Shown here: positions 16,936 through 26,594 of the stretch, in pieces | Numbering within the stretch: the stretch's first letter is position 1 | Layout of the letters: the number at the start of each line of letters is the position of its first letter | Notes under the pieces: model-generated | Seen by the model: only the letters and a program-made list of their open reading frames with translations | Told to the model about the DNA's origin: nothing | Database searches by the model: none | DNA from: JAEUMG01 sp046349315 | Lineage (GTDB): Bacteria > Pseudomonadota > Alphaproteobacteria > Rhizobiales > Aestuariivirgaceae | DNA: 64,000 nucleotides | Direction: 5' to 3' | NCBI GenBank assembly: GCA_046349315.1 | Contig: JAXMCQ010000021.1 | Coordinates: 1-64,000, forward strand | Position numbers and translations under genes: made by a program

Positions 16936-18906
16936 ATGCGTAGCCGTTTCTGTGCCGCGACAGCCCTTGGCCTTCTGCTCGCAACGACCCTCGCCTCCGC
17001 GCATCCGACCCAGCGGCCCTTGCTCGGCATCTATCATCATCGCCCGCAGCTCAATTTGACCGAACAATCCGGTACCTATTGCGTGACCGAATTGGCACCT
17101 CTGTTCCGCGAGGCGGTGGCGATCAATGCGAGCGCCGCCGCGGCGGGCTCGACCGGCGAAGTCGATGCGACCGCTAACATGCCGACCGCCGAGCGCACGC
17201 CTGGCAACAAACCGGCGCTCTCCGGCAAGATCACCGTCTTCACCGCGAAGAAGATCGTCACCATGGACCCGGGCTGGCCCGAGGGAACCGCTGTCGCCGT
17301 CATGGATGGGCGTATCCTCTCGGTCGGAACATTCGAGGATCTGAAACCCTGGCTCGACAAATACCCTTTCGAGGTCGATGACCGCTTCACGGACAAGGTG
17401 ATCTATCCGGGCTTCATCGAGGCGCACAGCCATCCGGTCATGGGCTCGCTCGCCATCAGTCGGCCTTCATTGAGCTACTTCCCCTTGCGCAATCCTTACG
17501 GCCCCGACATTCCGGGCGTACGCAGCCGCGAGGAGGCGATTGCCCGGCTCAAGCAATTCGTCGCCGACACCAAATCGCCGGACGAAACCGTCCTCACCTG
17601 GGGCTATGATGTCGTCGCCATGGGCGAGGGCTTCAACCGCGACGAACTCGACAAAGTGTCACGCACGCAGCCGATCATCGTGTGGGATGCATCCGAACAT
17701 TTCGCCTATGCCAATAGCGCAGCGATTAGCAAATACGGCGCGACGCCCGACAAGTTGAAAGGCGTGACCGGCGCCGGCACCAATCCGGACGGTTCTTCCA
17801 ACGGCCAGTTTCTCGGCACCAATGCGGCGCGATTGATACTTCCCGAAGTCATCGCCGAGTTGATGAAGCCCGAGGCGGCGAAGAAGAATCTCACCTATTT
17901 CGGCGCGCTGATGCAGCAGGCGGGCGTGACGACGGTCGGCGATCTTTTCTATGGCGGCGTCAATCTCGAGCTCGAGCAATCATTGTCGAAGAGCTTCTAC
18001 GACAATGAGAATGCCTGGGCGCGCATCGTCCATGTCGTCGATGGCTATACTTTGAGCGAACTCTATGGCGAGGATGCCGTCGACAAGGCGCTCGACATGC
18101 GCAAGCAAAGCACCGATCGGACGATCTTCAACGGCGTCAAATTCTACGCCGATGATGCGTTCCTGAGTCTCGCCATGGAACTGCAATGGCCGGGCTACAT
18201 CAATTCCGAGAAGTATCACGGCCTCTTCATGTATGAGACGAAGGATGATTTCGTCGCGGCGATGCGGCCCTGGTGGTATGCCGGCTTCCAGATTCACGTC
18301 CATGCCAATGGTTCGGGCGGCAACCAGGTGACGCTCGACGCGCTCGCCGATCTTCAAGAAGAAAAGCCGCGCTTCGATCACCGCTTCACGTTTGAGCATT
18401 TCGGCATCTCGACGACGGCGCAGGGCCGCCGGCTCAAGGCGCTGGGGGCGAGCGTGTCGACCAATCCCTATTACGTCTATGAGCGTGCTGATCTCACCAT
18501 CCCCGAGATCGGTACCGATCGCGCCTCGCTGGCCTCGCGCATGAAGTCGCTCGTCGATCAGGATATTGCCGTATCGCTCCATTCCGATACGCCGGTCGGG
18601 GTACCGAGCCCCTTGCTCGAGGTCTGGGTGGCGGTGAACCGCATCGGCTATGATTCAGGCAAGGTGCGCGCTCCCGCCGAACGCGTCGATGTGGCGCGTG
18701 CCATGCGCATGGTCACCGTCGATGCCGCTTATACTTTGGGCCAGGAGGACAGTCTCGGCACGATCGAAACCGGCAAATTTGCCGATTTCACCGTGCTCGA
18801 TGCCGATCCGCAGGAAGTCGATGCCATGAAGATCAAGGATATCGGCGTCGTGGCGACGATCCTTGGCGGCCGCGTCACGTTGACAGCGGATACGCGGAAA
18901 CCTTGA
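16936..18906 (+). CDS. Secreted amidohydrolase (YtcJ-like, Amidohydro_3)
   Basis: 656 residues from the ATG at 16936 with GGAGG just upstream. A signal peptide (RSRFCAATALGLLLATTLASA) points to export. An N-terminal stretch of about 90 residues is not recognised; then comes the metal-dependent amidohydrolase: KITVFTAKKIVTMDP, metal-binding HSH in GFIEAHSHP, later HVHANGSG and SLHSDTPVGVP (final Asp), and C-terminal GKFADFTVLDADP. YtcJ-type enzymes hydrolyse N-acyl or cyclic amide bonds of unknown substrates. The stop is one base from the stop of convergent glgA. A second, cytosolic member is at 49251. Confidence 0.88.
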   Translation: MRSRFCAATALGLLLATTLASAHPTQRPLLGIYHHRPQLNLTEQSGTYCVTELAPLFREAVAINASAAAAGSTGEVDATANMPTAERTPGNKPALSGKITVFTAKKIVTMDPGWPEGTAVAVMDGRILSVGTFEDLKPWLDKYPFEVDDRFTDKVIYPGFIEAHSHPVMGSLAISRPSLSYFPLRNPYGPDIPGVRSREEAIARLKQFVADTKSPDETVLTWGYDVVAMGEGFNRDELDKVSRTQPIIVWDASEHFAYANSAAISKYGATPDKLKGVTGAGTNPDGSSNGQFLGTNAARLILPEVIAELMKPEAAKKNLTYFGALMQQAGVTTVGDLFYGGVNLELEQSLSKSFYDNENAWARIVHVVDGYTLSELYGEDAVDKALDMRKQSTDRTIFNGVKFYADDAFLSLAMELQWPGYINSEKYHGLFMYETKDDFVAAMRPWWYAGFQIHVHANGSGGNQVTLDALADLQEEKPRFDHRFTFEHFGISTTAQGRRLKALGASVSTNPYYVYERADLTIPEIGTDRASLASRMKSLVDQDIAVSLHSDTPVGVPSPLLEVWVAVNRIGYDSGKVRAPAERVDVARAMRMVTVDAAYTLGQEDSLGTIETGKFADFTVLDADPQEVDAMKIKDIGVVATILGGRVTLTADTRKP

Positions 18907-18907
18907 G

Positions 18908-20329
18908 CTATCCGATCAGTCTCCGGTAAAGCGCGGCATAGCGTGCAGCGCTCTTCTCCCACGACACGTCCATCTTCATGCCCATGCGCTGCATCTGCGC
19001 CCAGGTCCCGGGTTCGCGATAAAGCGCAACCGCGCGGGCGATGGCGTTATCCAGCGCCGCTGCGTCCGCCGGCGCGAAATGGAGCCCGCTGGCGACGCCG
19101 GCGCTGATCGCCGCATCATTGGCATCGATGATCGTATCGGCGAGGCCCCCGGTCTGCGCGACCACCGGAACGCAGCCATAACGCAGGCCATAAAGCTGCG
19201 TGAGCCCGCAGGGCTCGAAGCGCGACGGAATGAGGATGGCATCGCTGCCACCTTGCAGGAGATGCGATAGATTTTCGTCATAAGCCGCGATCACGCCGAT
19301 GCGGCCCTGATGGCGCTGCGCTGCCGCAGCAAAGGCCTGTTCAAGCCAAGCCTCGCCAGAGCCGAGCAGCGCCAGTCTTGCGCCATGCGCGACAAGACTG
19401 TCCAGCGTGTCGGCGAGACTATCCATGCCCTTCTGCCAGGTGAGCCGCGACACGACGCAGAACAATGGCCCGTCATCCCGATCAAGCCCGAAACGCTGCT
19501 CGATCGCCTGCTTGTTGGCTTGCCGGCGGGCCAGCCGTTGCGCGGTATAGCGCTCGGTCAAGGCCATGTCGGTCGCCGGATTCCAGATATCGACATCAAT
19601 GCCGTTGACGATGCCGGTGACTGCGGAGCGGCGCGCCCGGATCATGCCGTCGAGCCCCATGCCGAACTGTGGCGTGGCAATCTCGGCGGCATAGGTGGGA
19701 CTCACCGTGGTGATCGCATCGGCTGACGCAAGACCACCTTTGAGGAAGCCGACGGCGCCGTAATATTCGACGCCATCGATCGCAAAGGCGCTCGGCGGCA
19801 AGCGCAGCTCGGCGAAGATTTTCGAGGGGAACTGGCCTTGGAAGGCAAGATTGTGAATGGTGAGCACGCTCTTTGCCGTGCCTTGCCAGTAACGCAGATA
19901 GACCGGCGCCAAGGCGGCTTGCCAGTCATGCGCGTGAACGATGCGCGGCTTGAATTGCCCAATACCGCCGCAGCCGAGTTCGCCCGCCGCAAGACCCAGG
20001 GCAGCGAAGCGGCGCCAATTATCCGGCCAGTCCTTGCCGTCGGGACCGAGATAGGGATTGCCCTCGCGGCCATAGAGATGCGGCGCGTCGAGAACGATGA
20101 GATCGCCGGCGCCGAGCAATCGTGCTGGTCCGCCGAAGAGATCGGCAAAATCATGCAAAGTCTCGGGCGAGGCGAGATGCTGCATCACCTTTGGATAACC
20201 GGGGAGAAGCGTTCGGGTCGCGATGCCATGCGGCTTGAGCGCTGCCGGAAGGGCCCCCGTGACATCGGCAAGGCCGCCGGTCTTGACCAGCGGATAGTAT
20301 TCTGAGGCGACGGCGAGGACGTCGATCAT
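18908..20329 (-). CDS. glgA: Glycogen synthase (ADP-glucose)
   Basis: 473 residues, the usual GlgA length. The N-terminal KTGGLADVTGALP motif binds ADP-glucose, and the C-terminal PSRFEPCGLTQLYGLRYG holds the catalytic Glu and phosphate-binding residues of GT5. It adds glucose from ADP-glucose to alpha-1,4-glucan. The start overlaps the glgC stop by four bases, and it is the last gene of glgB-glgC-glgA. Confidence 0.97.
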   Translation of the reverse strand: MIDVLAVASEYYPLVKTGGLADVTGALPAALKPHGIATRTLLPGYPKVMQHLASPETLHDFADLFGGPARLLGAGDLIVLDAPHLYGREGNPYLGPDGKDWPDNWRRFAALGLAAGELGCGGIGQFKPRIVHAHDWQAALAPVYLRYWQGTAKSVLTIHNLAFQGQFPSKIFAELRLPPSAFAIDGVEYYGAVGFLKGGLASADAITTVSPTYAAEIATPQFGMGLDGMIRARRSAVTGIVNGIDVDIWNPATDMALTERYTAQRLARRQANKQAIEQRFGLDRDDGPLFCVVSRLTWQKGMDSLADTLDSLVAHGARLALLGSGEAWLEQAFAAAAQRHQGRIGVIAAYDENLSHLLQGGSDAILIPSRFEPCGLTQLYGLRYGCVPVVAQTGGLADTIIDANDAAISAGVASGLHFAPADAAALDNAIARAVALYREPGTWAQMQRMGMKMDVSWEKSAARYAALYRRLIG

Positions 20330-21594
20330 AGTGTCGAGGTGATCCGGTCGATCATCGGCTGGGTGATCAGGCAGATGCCCGACTCCGTGCGGCGAAACCG
20401 CTCGGCATCGAGTATTGGATCTTCGCCGACCACCAGGCCTTCGGGAATCTCGACGCCGCGATCGATGACGACACGCCTGATCCTCGCGCCGCGGCCGACC
20501 TGCACATAGGGAAGCACGACGGCCTCTTCGAGATTGGCGTAGGAATTCACCCTAACGCCCGTGAACAGCAATGTTCTCCGCAAGCCCGCGCCCGATATGA
20601 TGCAGCCACCGGAGACTAGTGAACTCACGGCTTGGCCACGCCGCCCGTCCTCGTCGTGGACGAATTTCGCCGGCGGGGTGAGTTCCGCATAGGTCCAGAT
20701 CGGCCAGTCGTGATCGTAAAGGTCGAGGGCAGGGACTACGTCGGTCAAATCGATATTGGCTTCCCAATAGGCATCGACCGTTCCGACATCGCGCCAATAG
20801 GATTGTTGCTCATGTTCGGAGCGCACGCAGGAGCGCGTGAAGCGGTGCGCCCAGGCTTTGCCGTGCTTGACGATGTAGGGGATGATGTCCTTGCCGAAGT
20901 CGCGACTCGATTCGGGATCGGCGGCATCGCGGCGTAGTTGCTCGAACAGGAACTTCGTCTCGAACACATAGATGCCCATCGAGGCGAGCGCCATGTCGGG
21001 CTTGTCCGGCATGCCGGGAGGATCTTTCGGCTTCTCCACGAATTTGACGATGCGATCCGAGTCATCGACATGCATGACGCCGAAGCCCGTTGCCTCCATG
21101 CGCGGCACTTCGAGGCAGCCGACGGTGACATCAGCGCCGGTATCGACATGCTGCTGCAGCATCAACTCGTAATCCATCTTGTAGATATGATCGCCGGCCA
21201 GAATCACCATGTAGCGCGGCTCGTAGGAGGCGATGATATCGATGTTCTGGAACACGGCATCCGCCGTGCCCATATACCAGCGGTCCTCGGACACGCGCTG
21301 GCTCGCGGGTAGAATGTCGAAACTCTCATTGCGTTCATCGCGCAGGAAGTTCCAGCCGCGCTGCAAATGACGGATGAGGCTGTGCGCCTTGTATTGGGTC
21401 GCAACCCCCATGCGCCGGATGCCGGAATTGAGCGCATTCGACAGCGCGAAATCGATGATGCGGGTCTTGCCGGCGAAATAGACGGCGGGCTTGGCGCGCT
21501 TGTCGGTCAGTTCCATGAGCCGCGAGCCACGCCCGCCGGCGAGGACATAGGCCATCGCGTCACGGGCGAGCGGGGCAATCTTTCGAGTCGACAC
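20326..21594 (-). CDS. glgC: Glucose-1-phosphate adenylyltransferase
   Basis: 422 residues. YVLAGGRGSRLMELTDKRAKPAV is the nucleotide-binding motif, FAGKTRIIDFALSNALNSG the effector/substrate region, and the C-terminus has a left-handed beta-helix hexapeptide region. It makes ADP-glucose from glucose-1-phosphate and ATP, normally the regulated step of glycogen synthesis (fructose-6-phosphate activated in this lineage). Middle gene of glgB-glgC-glgA. Confidence 0.97.
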   Translation of the reverse strand: MSTRKIAPLARDAMAYVLAGGRGSRLMELTDKRAKPAVYFAGKTRIIDFALSNALNSGIRRMGVATQYKAHSLIRHLQRGWNFLRDERNESFDILPASQRVSEDRWYMGTADAVFQNIDIIASYEPRYMVILAGDHIYKMDYELMLQQHVDTGADVTVGCLEVPRMEATGFGVMHVDDSDRIVKFVEKPKDPPGMPDKPDMALASMGIYVFETKFLFEQLRRDAADPESSRDFGKDIIPYIVKHGKAWAHRFTRSCVRSEHEQQSYWRDVGTVDAYWEANIDLTDVVPALDLYDHDWPIWTYAELTPPAKFVHDEDGRRGQAVSSLVSGGCIISGAGLRRTLLFTGVRVNSYANLEEAVVLPYVQVGRGARIRRVVIDRGVEIPEGLVVGEDPILDAERFRRTESGICLITQPMIDRITSTL

Positions 21595-21617
21595 GATCTC
21601 TCCTCCCTTCCGATATC

Positions 21618-23825
21618 CTATCCCTCATGCACCAGAAACAGCGTCGCCATGGGCGGCAAAGTCAATCGCGCGCTCGCCGGCTGGCCGTGCGAGGGCTGAT
21701 TGCCGGCGTGGACTGTGCCGAGATTGCCTTGCCCCGAGCCGCCATAGAGATCGGCATCGCTATTGACCGCCTCGCGCCAGCGCCCGGCGCGCGGCAGGGG
21801 CACGACGTAATCATGCCGCGGCACCGGGGTGAAATTGCTGACGACCGCAACCGGCGGATCGCCGCCGCCCGATTTGCGCAGCCAGGCAAAGACCGAATTC
21901 GCGGCATCATCGACGATCAGCCATTCGAAGCCTTCGCCTTCGCAGTCGCGGGCATGGAGCGCTGGATAGGTGCGATAGGCATGGTTGAGGTCGCCGATGA
22001 GGCGGCGCATGCCTTCATGCGGCTTGTATTGCAGCAAGTGCCAGTCGAGCGAGCGCGCTTCGCTCCATTCTTCCCATGGGGCCCATTCCTGGCCCATGAA
22101 CAGGAGCTTCTTGCCGGGATAGCCCCACATGAAGGCGAAATAGGCGCGAAGGCCGGCAAATTTCTGCCAATCATCGCCGCCCATCTTGCGCAGCAAGGTG
22201 CCTTTGCCATGCACGACTTCGTCATGGGACAGCGGCAAGACGAAATTTTCCGAAAACGCGTAGAGAAGCCCGAAAGTCAGGTCGCTGTGATGATGCTTGC
22301 GATGCACGGGATCGCGCGACAGGTATTGCAAGGTGTCGTGCATGAAACCCATGTTCCACTTAAAGCCGAAGCCGAGGCCGCCGGTATAGGCAGGCTGCGA
22401 CACGCCGGGAAAGGCAGTCGATTCTTCCGCCACCGTGACGATGCCGGAATTCTTGCCATAGGCTTCCTCGTTCATGCGCCTCAAGAACGCGATGGCTTCG
22501 AGATTCTCGCGGCCCCCTGACGGGTTGGCGAGCCACTCGCCCTCTTTGCGCGAATAGTCGAGATAGAGCATCGAGGCGACGGCATCGACGCGAAGTCCGT
22601 CGAGATGAAAGCGTTCGAACCAGTAGAGCGCATTGTTGATAAGATAGGCCGATACTTCGTTGCGGCCGAAATTATAGATCGCCGTGTTCCAATCGGGATG
22701 GAAGCCGCGGCGCGGGTCTTCATGCTCGTAAAGTGCCGTGCCATCGAAGCGGGCAAGCCCATGCTCATCGGTCGGGAAATGCGCCGGCACCCAGTCGAGG
22801 ATGATGGCGATATTCTCGCGATGGGCGCGATCGACGAAGCGCGCAAAGCCTGAAGGATCACCGAAGCGGGCGGTCGGCGCATAGAGCCCGGTCGGCTGAT
22901 AGCCCCAGGAGGCATCGAACGGGTGCTCGGTGATCGGCAGGAGTTCGATATGGGTGAAGCCCATGTCGCGCACATAGGGCACGAGCTGGTCGGCGAGTTC
23001 GTCATAGGAGAGAAACGAGCCGTCCTCATGCCGCCGCCATGAGCCCAGATGGACTTCATAGATCGAAATCGCTTTGCGCCGCGGATCGCCCATGCCGCGC
23101 CGGCGCATATAGTCCTCATCATGCCAGACGAAGGGCTCAGGGTTGGCGACGCGCGAAGCGGTCTTGGGCCGCATTTCGGAAGCGAAGGCAAAGGGATCGG
23201 CCTTGAGCGGCAAGAGGGTTCCGCCCTGGCCTTTGATTTCGAATTTATAGGCAACGCCGGGACCGACATCGGGCACGAAGATTTCCCACACTCCGGTGTC
23301 GCGCCTGAGGCGCATGACATGGCGCCGCCCGTCCCACTGATTGAAGTCGCCGACCACCGAGACGCGCGCCGCATTGGGCGCCCACACCGCGAAGTGAACG
23401 CCGTCCGCACCCTCGTGATGGATCGGATGCGCGCCAAGCTTGTCGAACAACCTCAGATGCGTGCCCTGGGCGACATAATAGTCGTCCATCGGTCCGAGGA
23501 CGGGGCCGAAGGAATAGGGATCGATCAATGACCATTCGCCGGTCTGGTTCCGGGCGCGATAGCGCAAGGCGGTGCGCCCCGAGGCTTTGACGGGTCCCTC
23601 GAACAGGCCGCCCTCGTGATGGCGCTTCAGCGTGCCGATCGGCTTACCACTCAAGGTCTCGACCGTGACCTGCTCGGCGCCGGGGATCACGCAGCGCGCG
23701 ATCCACTGTCCGTTGCTTTCCTGAAGGCCAAGCCGCGCGAAAGGATCGCCATGCGTGCCGGCGACCAGGGCGGCCGCCTCGGCTTCATCGAGTTCCCATT
23801 CGCTCCGTCCGACAGGCTTCGCCAT
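21618..23825 (-). CDS. glgB: 1,4-alpha-glucan branching enzyme
   Basis: 735 residues. An N-terminal extension, CBM48 (HFAVWAPNAARVSVVGDFNQWDG) and a GH13 barrel with LRVDAVASMLYLDYSR (nucleophile Asp), TVAEESTAFPGVS (acid Glu) and LSHDEVVHGKG. It transfers glucan segments to form alpha-1,6 branches. First gene of the minus-strand glgBCA group; glgC starts 23 bases downstream. Confidence 0.97.
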   Translation of the reverse strand: MAKPVGRSEWELDEAEAAALVAGTHGDPFARLGLQESNGQWIARCVIPGAEQVTVETLSGKPIGTLKRHHEGGLFEGPVKASGRTALRYRARNQTGEWSLIDPYSFGPVLGPMDDYYVAQGTHLRLFDKLGAHPIHHEGADGVHFAVWAPNAARVSVVGDFNQWDGRRHVMRLRRDTGVWEIFVPDVGPGVAYKFEIKGQGGTLLPLKADPFAFASEMRPKTASRVANPEPFVWHDEDYMRRRGMGDPRRKAISIYEVHLGSWRRHEDGSFLSYDELADQLVPYVRDMGFTHIELLPITEHPFDASWGYQPTGLYAPTARFGDPSGFARFVDRAHRENIAIILDWVPAHFPTDEHGLARFDGTALYEHEDPRRGFHPDWNTAIYNFGRNEVSAYLINNALYWFERFHLDGLRVDAVASMLYLDYSRKEGEWLANPSGGRENLEAIAFLRRMNEEAYGKNSGIVTVAEESTAFPGVSQPAYTGGLGFGFKWNMGFMHDTLQYLSRDPVHRKHHHSDLTFGLLYAFSENFVLPLSHDEVVHGKGTLLRKMGGDDWQKFAGLRAYFAFMWGYPGKKLLFMGQEWAPWEEWSEARSLDWHLLQYKPHEGMRRLIGDLNHAYRTYPALHARDCEGEGFEWLIVDDAANSVFAWLRKSGGGDPPVAVVSNFTPVPRHDYVVPLPRAGRWREAVNSDADLYGGSGQGNLGTVHAGNQPSHGQPASARLTLPPMATLFLVHEG

Positions 23826-23933
23826 GGTTTTCCCGGGATATTGCCCAAGAGCCTAGCGAATTAGGTCGAAAGTGCCTATGGGCTTGTGGCGACTTACATA
23901 ACGCCGTGTTACGCGAAGAGTTCTTCCGGCGGC

Positions 23934-24779
23934 TCAGCTTAGCGAAAAAGCCAGCGCAGTGCCGAAATTGCGGCGTGCCGGCAGCACCAGGCGATTGCCG
24001 ATTGTCTCAAGATTGCGGCCCGCAAGGCTCCCGAGATCGCGGCAATCGATCGTCAGACCCGCGAGATGCGGGCCATCTTGGGGATGGGGCGGCGCCTCGC
24101 CGAACGCCGCCGCAAAGGCTTGTGGGCGAGCGAGGACGAGATCGCCGGTGCGGGTGGCAAAGACGATCTTGTCGGCACCTTCCGGCTTCGCCTCCAGCCC
24201 GGTGAGCCTGGCCATGAAATCGGCGATGCCCAGTGCACCATCGCCCGAGATCCATACCTCGCGCACGCCTTGCGCGGTATTCGCGTGGGCGAGATAGCGC
24301 TCCTGCTCGTAATAGTCCGGGCGGTAATGCTGGCAGGCGAAGATGCCGATCCATGGTGCGATCGTCGCGCGCGTAAAGGCGATCGAGAAGCCGACCGTGA
24401 TCTCTTCGCCGCTCGGCAATTTCGCCGCCCGCTGGAAGTCGAAGGGCTGATAGGTCTTGAGCCCGGCCTTCTGCCACGCGGCGCTGTCGGCCCGGGCATC
24501 GGTCGTGTCGAAGACCAGCATCGCGAATCCTTCATGACGCGCGACATAATCGCGGTTGAAGGCGGCGAAGGAGAAACTATTGGCACCATGCTCGGGCACA
24601 TCCTGGGGCCGCGCCACGGCGAGCAATTCCAGGTAGCAGCCGTGAAGCTGAATCACCGCGTTGTCGGTGCCGAAGGGATGGCGCCCGCGCGGCGCCAGGG
24701 TGAAGCCGAGCGCTTCGTAGTGATCGCGCATGCGATCGAGATCGTGGCCGGTAAACACGAGATGATTGAGTCCGCGCAT
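23934..24779 (-). CDS. VOC family protein (glyoxalase-like domain)
   Basis: 281 residues from the ATG at 24779, chosen because RGLNHLVFTGHDLDRM is the usual start of PF13468-type proteins; the frame continues 25 codons upstream without family features. Two beta-alpha-beta-beta-beta halves are visible (LNHLVF..YLELLAV and ..GLTIDCRDLGSL). Related proteins have no settled function; some are metal-dependent lyases or dioxygenase-like. It stands alone, divergent from the heat-shock cluster. Confidence 0.8.
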   Translation of the reverse strand: MRGLNHLVFTGHDLDRMRDHYEALGFTLAPRGRHPFGTDNAVIQLHGCYLELLAVARPQDVPEHGANSFSFAAFNRDYVARHEGFAMLVFDTTDARADSAAWQKAGLKTYQPFDFQRAAKLPSGEEITVGFSIAFTRATIAPWIGIFACQHYRPDYYEQERYLAHANTAQGVREVWISGDGALGIADFMARLTGLEAKPEGADKIVFATRTGDLVLARPQAFAAAFGEAPPHPQDGPHLAGLTIDCRDLGSLAGRNLETIGNRLVLPARRNFGTALAFSLS

Positions 24780-24939
24780 GGAATTCCCCCGGGCGCCAAT
24801 GGGCGCAGCTGGATTGCTTATGCAGGCACTGGAGCCGACCGACAACCACACCATTTATCGACAGGATTTCGTCGCGTAAATTGTAAAGGTAGCCCTGACA
24901 AACGGGTGTGGGTTGAGCGCCGGCTTCGGGGTATGGGGG

Positions 24940-25001
24940 CCGAGATTTTTTCTTCGATCGACCCTCTTGAAACTCCGCAATGAGGCACCGAGATTTTTTT
25001 C
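24940..25001 (+). repeat. Direct repeat of CCGAGA-T-tract elements upstream of the Hsp20 cluster
   Basis: CCGAGATTTTTTC occurs at 24940-24952 and again, with one extra T, at 24988-25001, both followed by TCG/CGACCC-like sequence. They lie 74-135 bases before the first gene of the heat-shock cluster, so they may be regulatory or a small duplication. Confidence 0.5.
24966..24996 (+). promoter_or_regulatory. Candidate sigma-32 (RpoH) promoter
   Basis: CTTGAA at 24966-24971, preceded by ACCCT, fits the RpoH -35 element; CACCGAGAT about 14 bases later is a partial match to the -10 (CCCCATnT). The downstream genes are two Hsp20 chaperones, which suits the call. The -10 match is weak. Confidence 0.35.
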
Positions 25002-25074
25002 GCCGACCCAGAAATGGGCGGTGCGGAGGTCAGACGCCTCCGGTCTTCCATGTTGCTCAAGCGAGGATGTGGTC

Positions 25075-25443
25075 ATGACAAACAAGAATAGTCTTCACTC
25101 CGAAAATTCTTTTCCGCCTCTTGGCATTGCAAACCTTCTCCATCCAGCCAATGCCTTCAGCCATCCCTCTGATGTACTCTGCGACGCAGATCTGACGCTC
25201 GGCGAGAAGCGGGCCATACTGGCCGCATGGGCGTCGGACGCTTACGCCGTCGAGGCGGCTCCATCATTTCGATCCGCGCCGGGCGGCGCCGGGCCTGTTC
25301 CGATCGACGATATTTTTGAGGCGCTCTCGGAACTGGACAAGGAGGCTCGCGGTGACGCCGCCAAGTCCTGGGCCAGTCGCCAGATCAGGCGGCAAAGGAT
25401 CGAGGACTGGCGCCAGGAATTGAACCAAGGGAGGGTTGTCTGA
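25075..25443 (+). CDS. Small conserved protein, paralogue of the 54868 gene
   Basis: 122 residues from the ATG at 25075. The core (LLHPANAFSHPSDVLCDADL then KRAILAAWASDAYA) matches a pattern repeated in the protein at 54868-55128 (NPSKVFNAPMDVINTPGL, RRAILESWEQEA), and both end with a short helix containing D-x-x-x-A-x-x-x-L-D. The family is widespread but uncharacterised in rhizobia. The stop overlaps the first Hsp20 start by one base, so it is probably translated and regulated with the chaperones. Confidence 0.75.
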   Translation: MTNKNSLHSENSFPPLGIANLLHPANAFSHPSDVLCDADLTLGEKRAILAAWASDAYAVEAAPSFRSAPGGAGPVPIDDIFEALSELDKEARGDAAKSWASRQIRRQRIEDWRQELNQGRVV

Positions 25444-25865
25444 TGGCGACCTATAGCGATCCCTTCTCGGCGCTCCTCGCCCTTCAACGGGCGCTCGACT
25501 CCCGGATATCGAGCGGCTGGCTGGCGCGTAGCCCCAGCGGGATGGGCGGATACCCGCCGATCAACATCTTCCAGCAAGGCGAAAACCTGGTCGCCATCGT
25601 TGAACTTCCCGGCGTCGAACGAAGGAACCTCCAGATCGAGGCCAAGGAGAACACGATCCGAATTCACGGGAGCAAAGAAGTAACATTTCCGAAAGAGGTG
25701 AGCGTGCACCGCAGAGAACGCAGCGTTGGTGCTTTTGATCGTACGATCTCACTTCCGATCCCTGTCAACGCGGACGCGATCCGGGCCGAGTATAATGAAG
25801 GCATTTTGGCTCTATTCTTGCCTCCCGCAGAAAGCGCCAAGCCGCGGAATATAGAAATCAGCTAG
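25443..25865 (+). CDS. Small heat shock protein, Hsp20 family
   Basis: 140 residues with an alpha-crystallin domain at about 35-130 (NLVAIVELPGVERRNLQIEAKENTIRIHG region, and AEYNEGILALFLP). The C-terminal IEI is the I-x-I motif used in oligomer assembly. An ATP-independent holdase that keeps unfolding proteins soluble. Coupled with the upstream small protein, and 9 bases before a second Hsp20. Confidence 0.93.
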   Translation: MATYSDPFSALLALQRALDSRISSGWLARSPSGMGGYPPINIFQQGENLVAIVELPGVERRNLQIEAKENTIRIHGSKEVTFPKEVSVHRRERSVGAFDRTISLPIPVNADAIRAEYNEGILALFLPPAESAKPRNIEIS

Positions 25866-25874
25866 AGGCAGACC

Positions 25875-26270
25875 ATGAACCAGCAGGAGATTCAGACACA
25901 GCAGAAGCGCGAAGTCGAAGGCCGCCAGGAAAGCATAAATGCGGCCCGGTCATTCGTTCCACCCACCGACATATTCGAGGATGACCATGCTCTCATTGTC
26001 GTTATGGAAATCCCTGGAATCCAGCGTGACAATGTCGATGTGAGGGTTGAGAACAATGTTCTCACGCTCGAAGCGCGTCTCGACTATGCCAAGTACCAAG
26101 GGCTGAAGCCCGTCTACACGGAGTATAATGTTGGGAACTATGCGCGGAGCTTTGAACTGTCAGGAAAGATAAATCAGGATGCCATTCGCGCCGAGTTGGC
26201 TGACGGTGTGATGACCCTGACGCTGCCCAAGACGGAGAGCGCCAAGCCGCGACGCATTTCGATATCGTGA
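25875..26270 (+). CDS. Small heat shock protein, Hsp20 family (second copy)
   Basis: 131 residues with an alpha-crystallin domain (DHALIVVMEIPGIQRDNVDV, RAELADGVMTLTLPK) and a C-terminal ISI (I-x-I) motif. Distinct in sequence from the neighbouring Hsp20, so the pair may form mixed oligomers, as in other alphaproteobacterial tandem Hsp20 pairs. The SD AGAGGCAGACC precedes the ATG. Confidence 0.93.
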   Translation: MNQQEIQTQQKREVEGRQESINAARSFVPPTDIFEDDHALIVVMEIPGIQRDNVDVRVENNVLTLEARLDYAKYQGLKPVYTEYNVGNYARSFELSGKINQDAIRAELADGVMTLTLPKTESAKPRRISIS

Positions 26271-26381
26271 CAAGAATGCGCGGGTGGGTCGCCGCCAATT
26301 GGCTCATGCGGCGGTACTGACGGCGACACGCCCGCGAGACACGTTCGAGTAAACTCGTTGTTGGCGCCCGGAAGCAAATGC

Positions 26382-26594
26382 ATGACTAATCCGATGGTCG
26401 AACAGGCAAGACGTGAACTGGAACAGGCCCAGGCCGAGCTTCAGTCGGCGCTCAATGCCTGGGATACGAGTGTCTCGGACTTGTGGCGCACGTCTCTCGC
26501 CCTGACACAAGCCCAAAAGCGCGTAACGCACGCCCATGAGCTCCTGCGCAACGCCCTTGATACCCTTGATCAGGCAGAGCAACGCTTCGAGTGA
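26382..26594 (+). CDS. Small coiled-coil protein
   Basis: 70 residues from the ATG at 26382. The sequence is almost wholly helical with heptads (EQARRELEQAQAELQSAL..LTQAQKRVTHAHELLRNALDTLDQAEQRF), predicting a coiled coil or helical hairpin. No family recognised. It follows the Hsp20 pair by 111 bases and may belong to the stress cluster. Confidence 0.55.
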   Translation: MTNPMVEQARRELEQAQAELQSALNAWDTSVSDLWRTSLALTQAQKRVTHAHELLRNALDTLDQAEQRFE

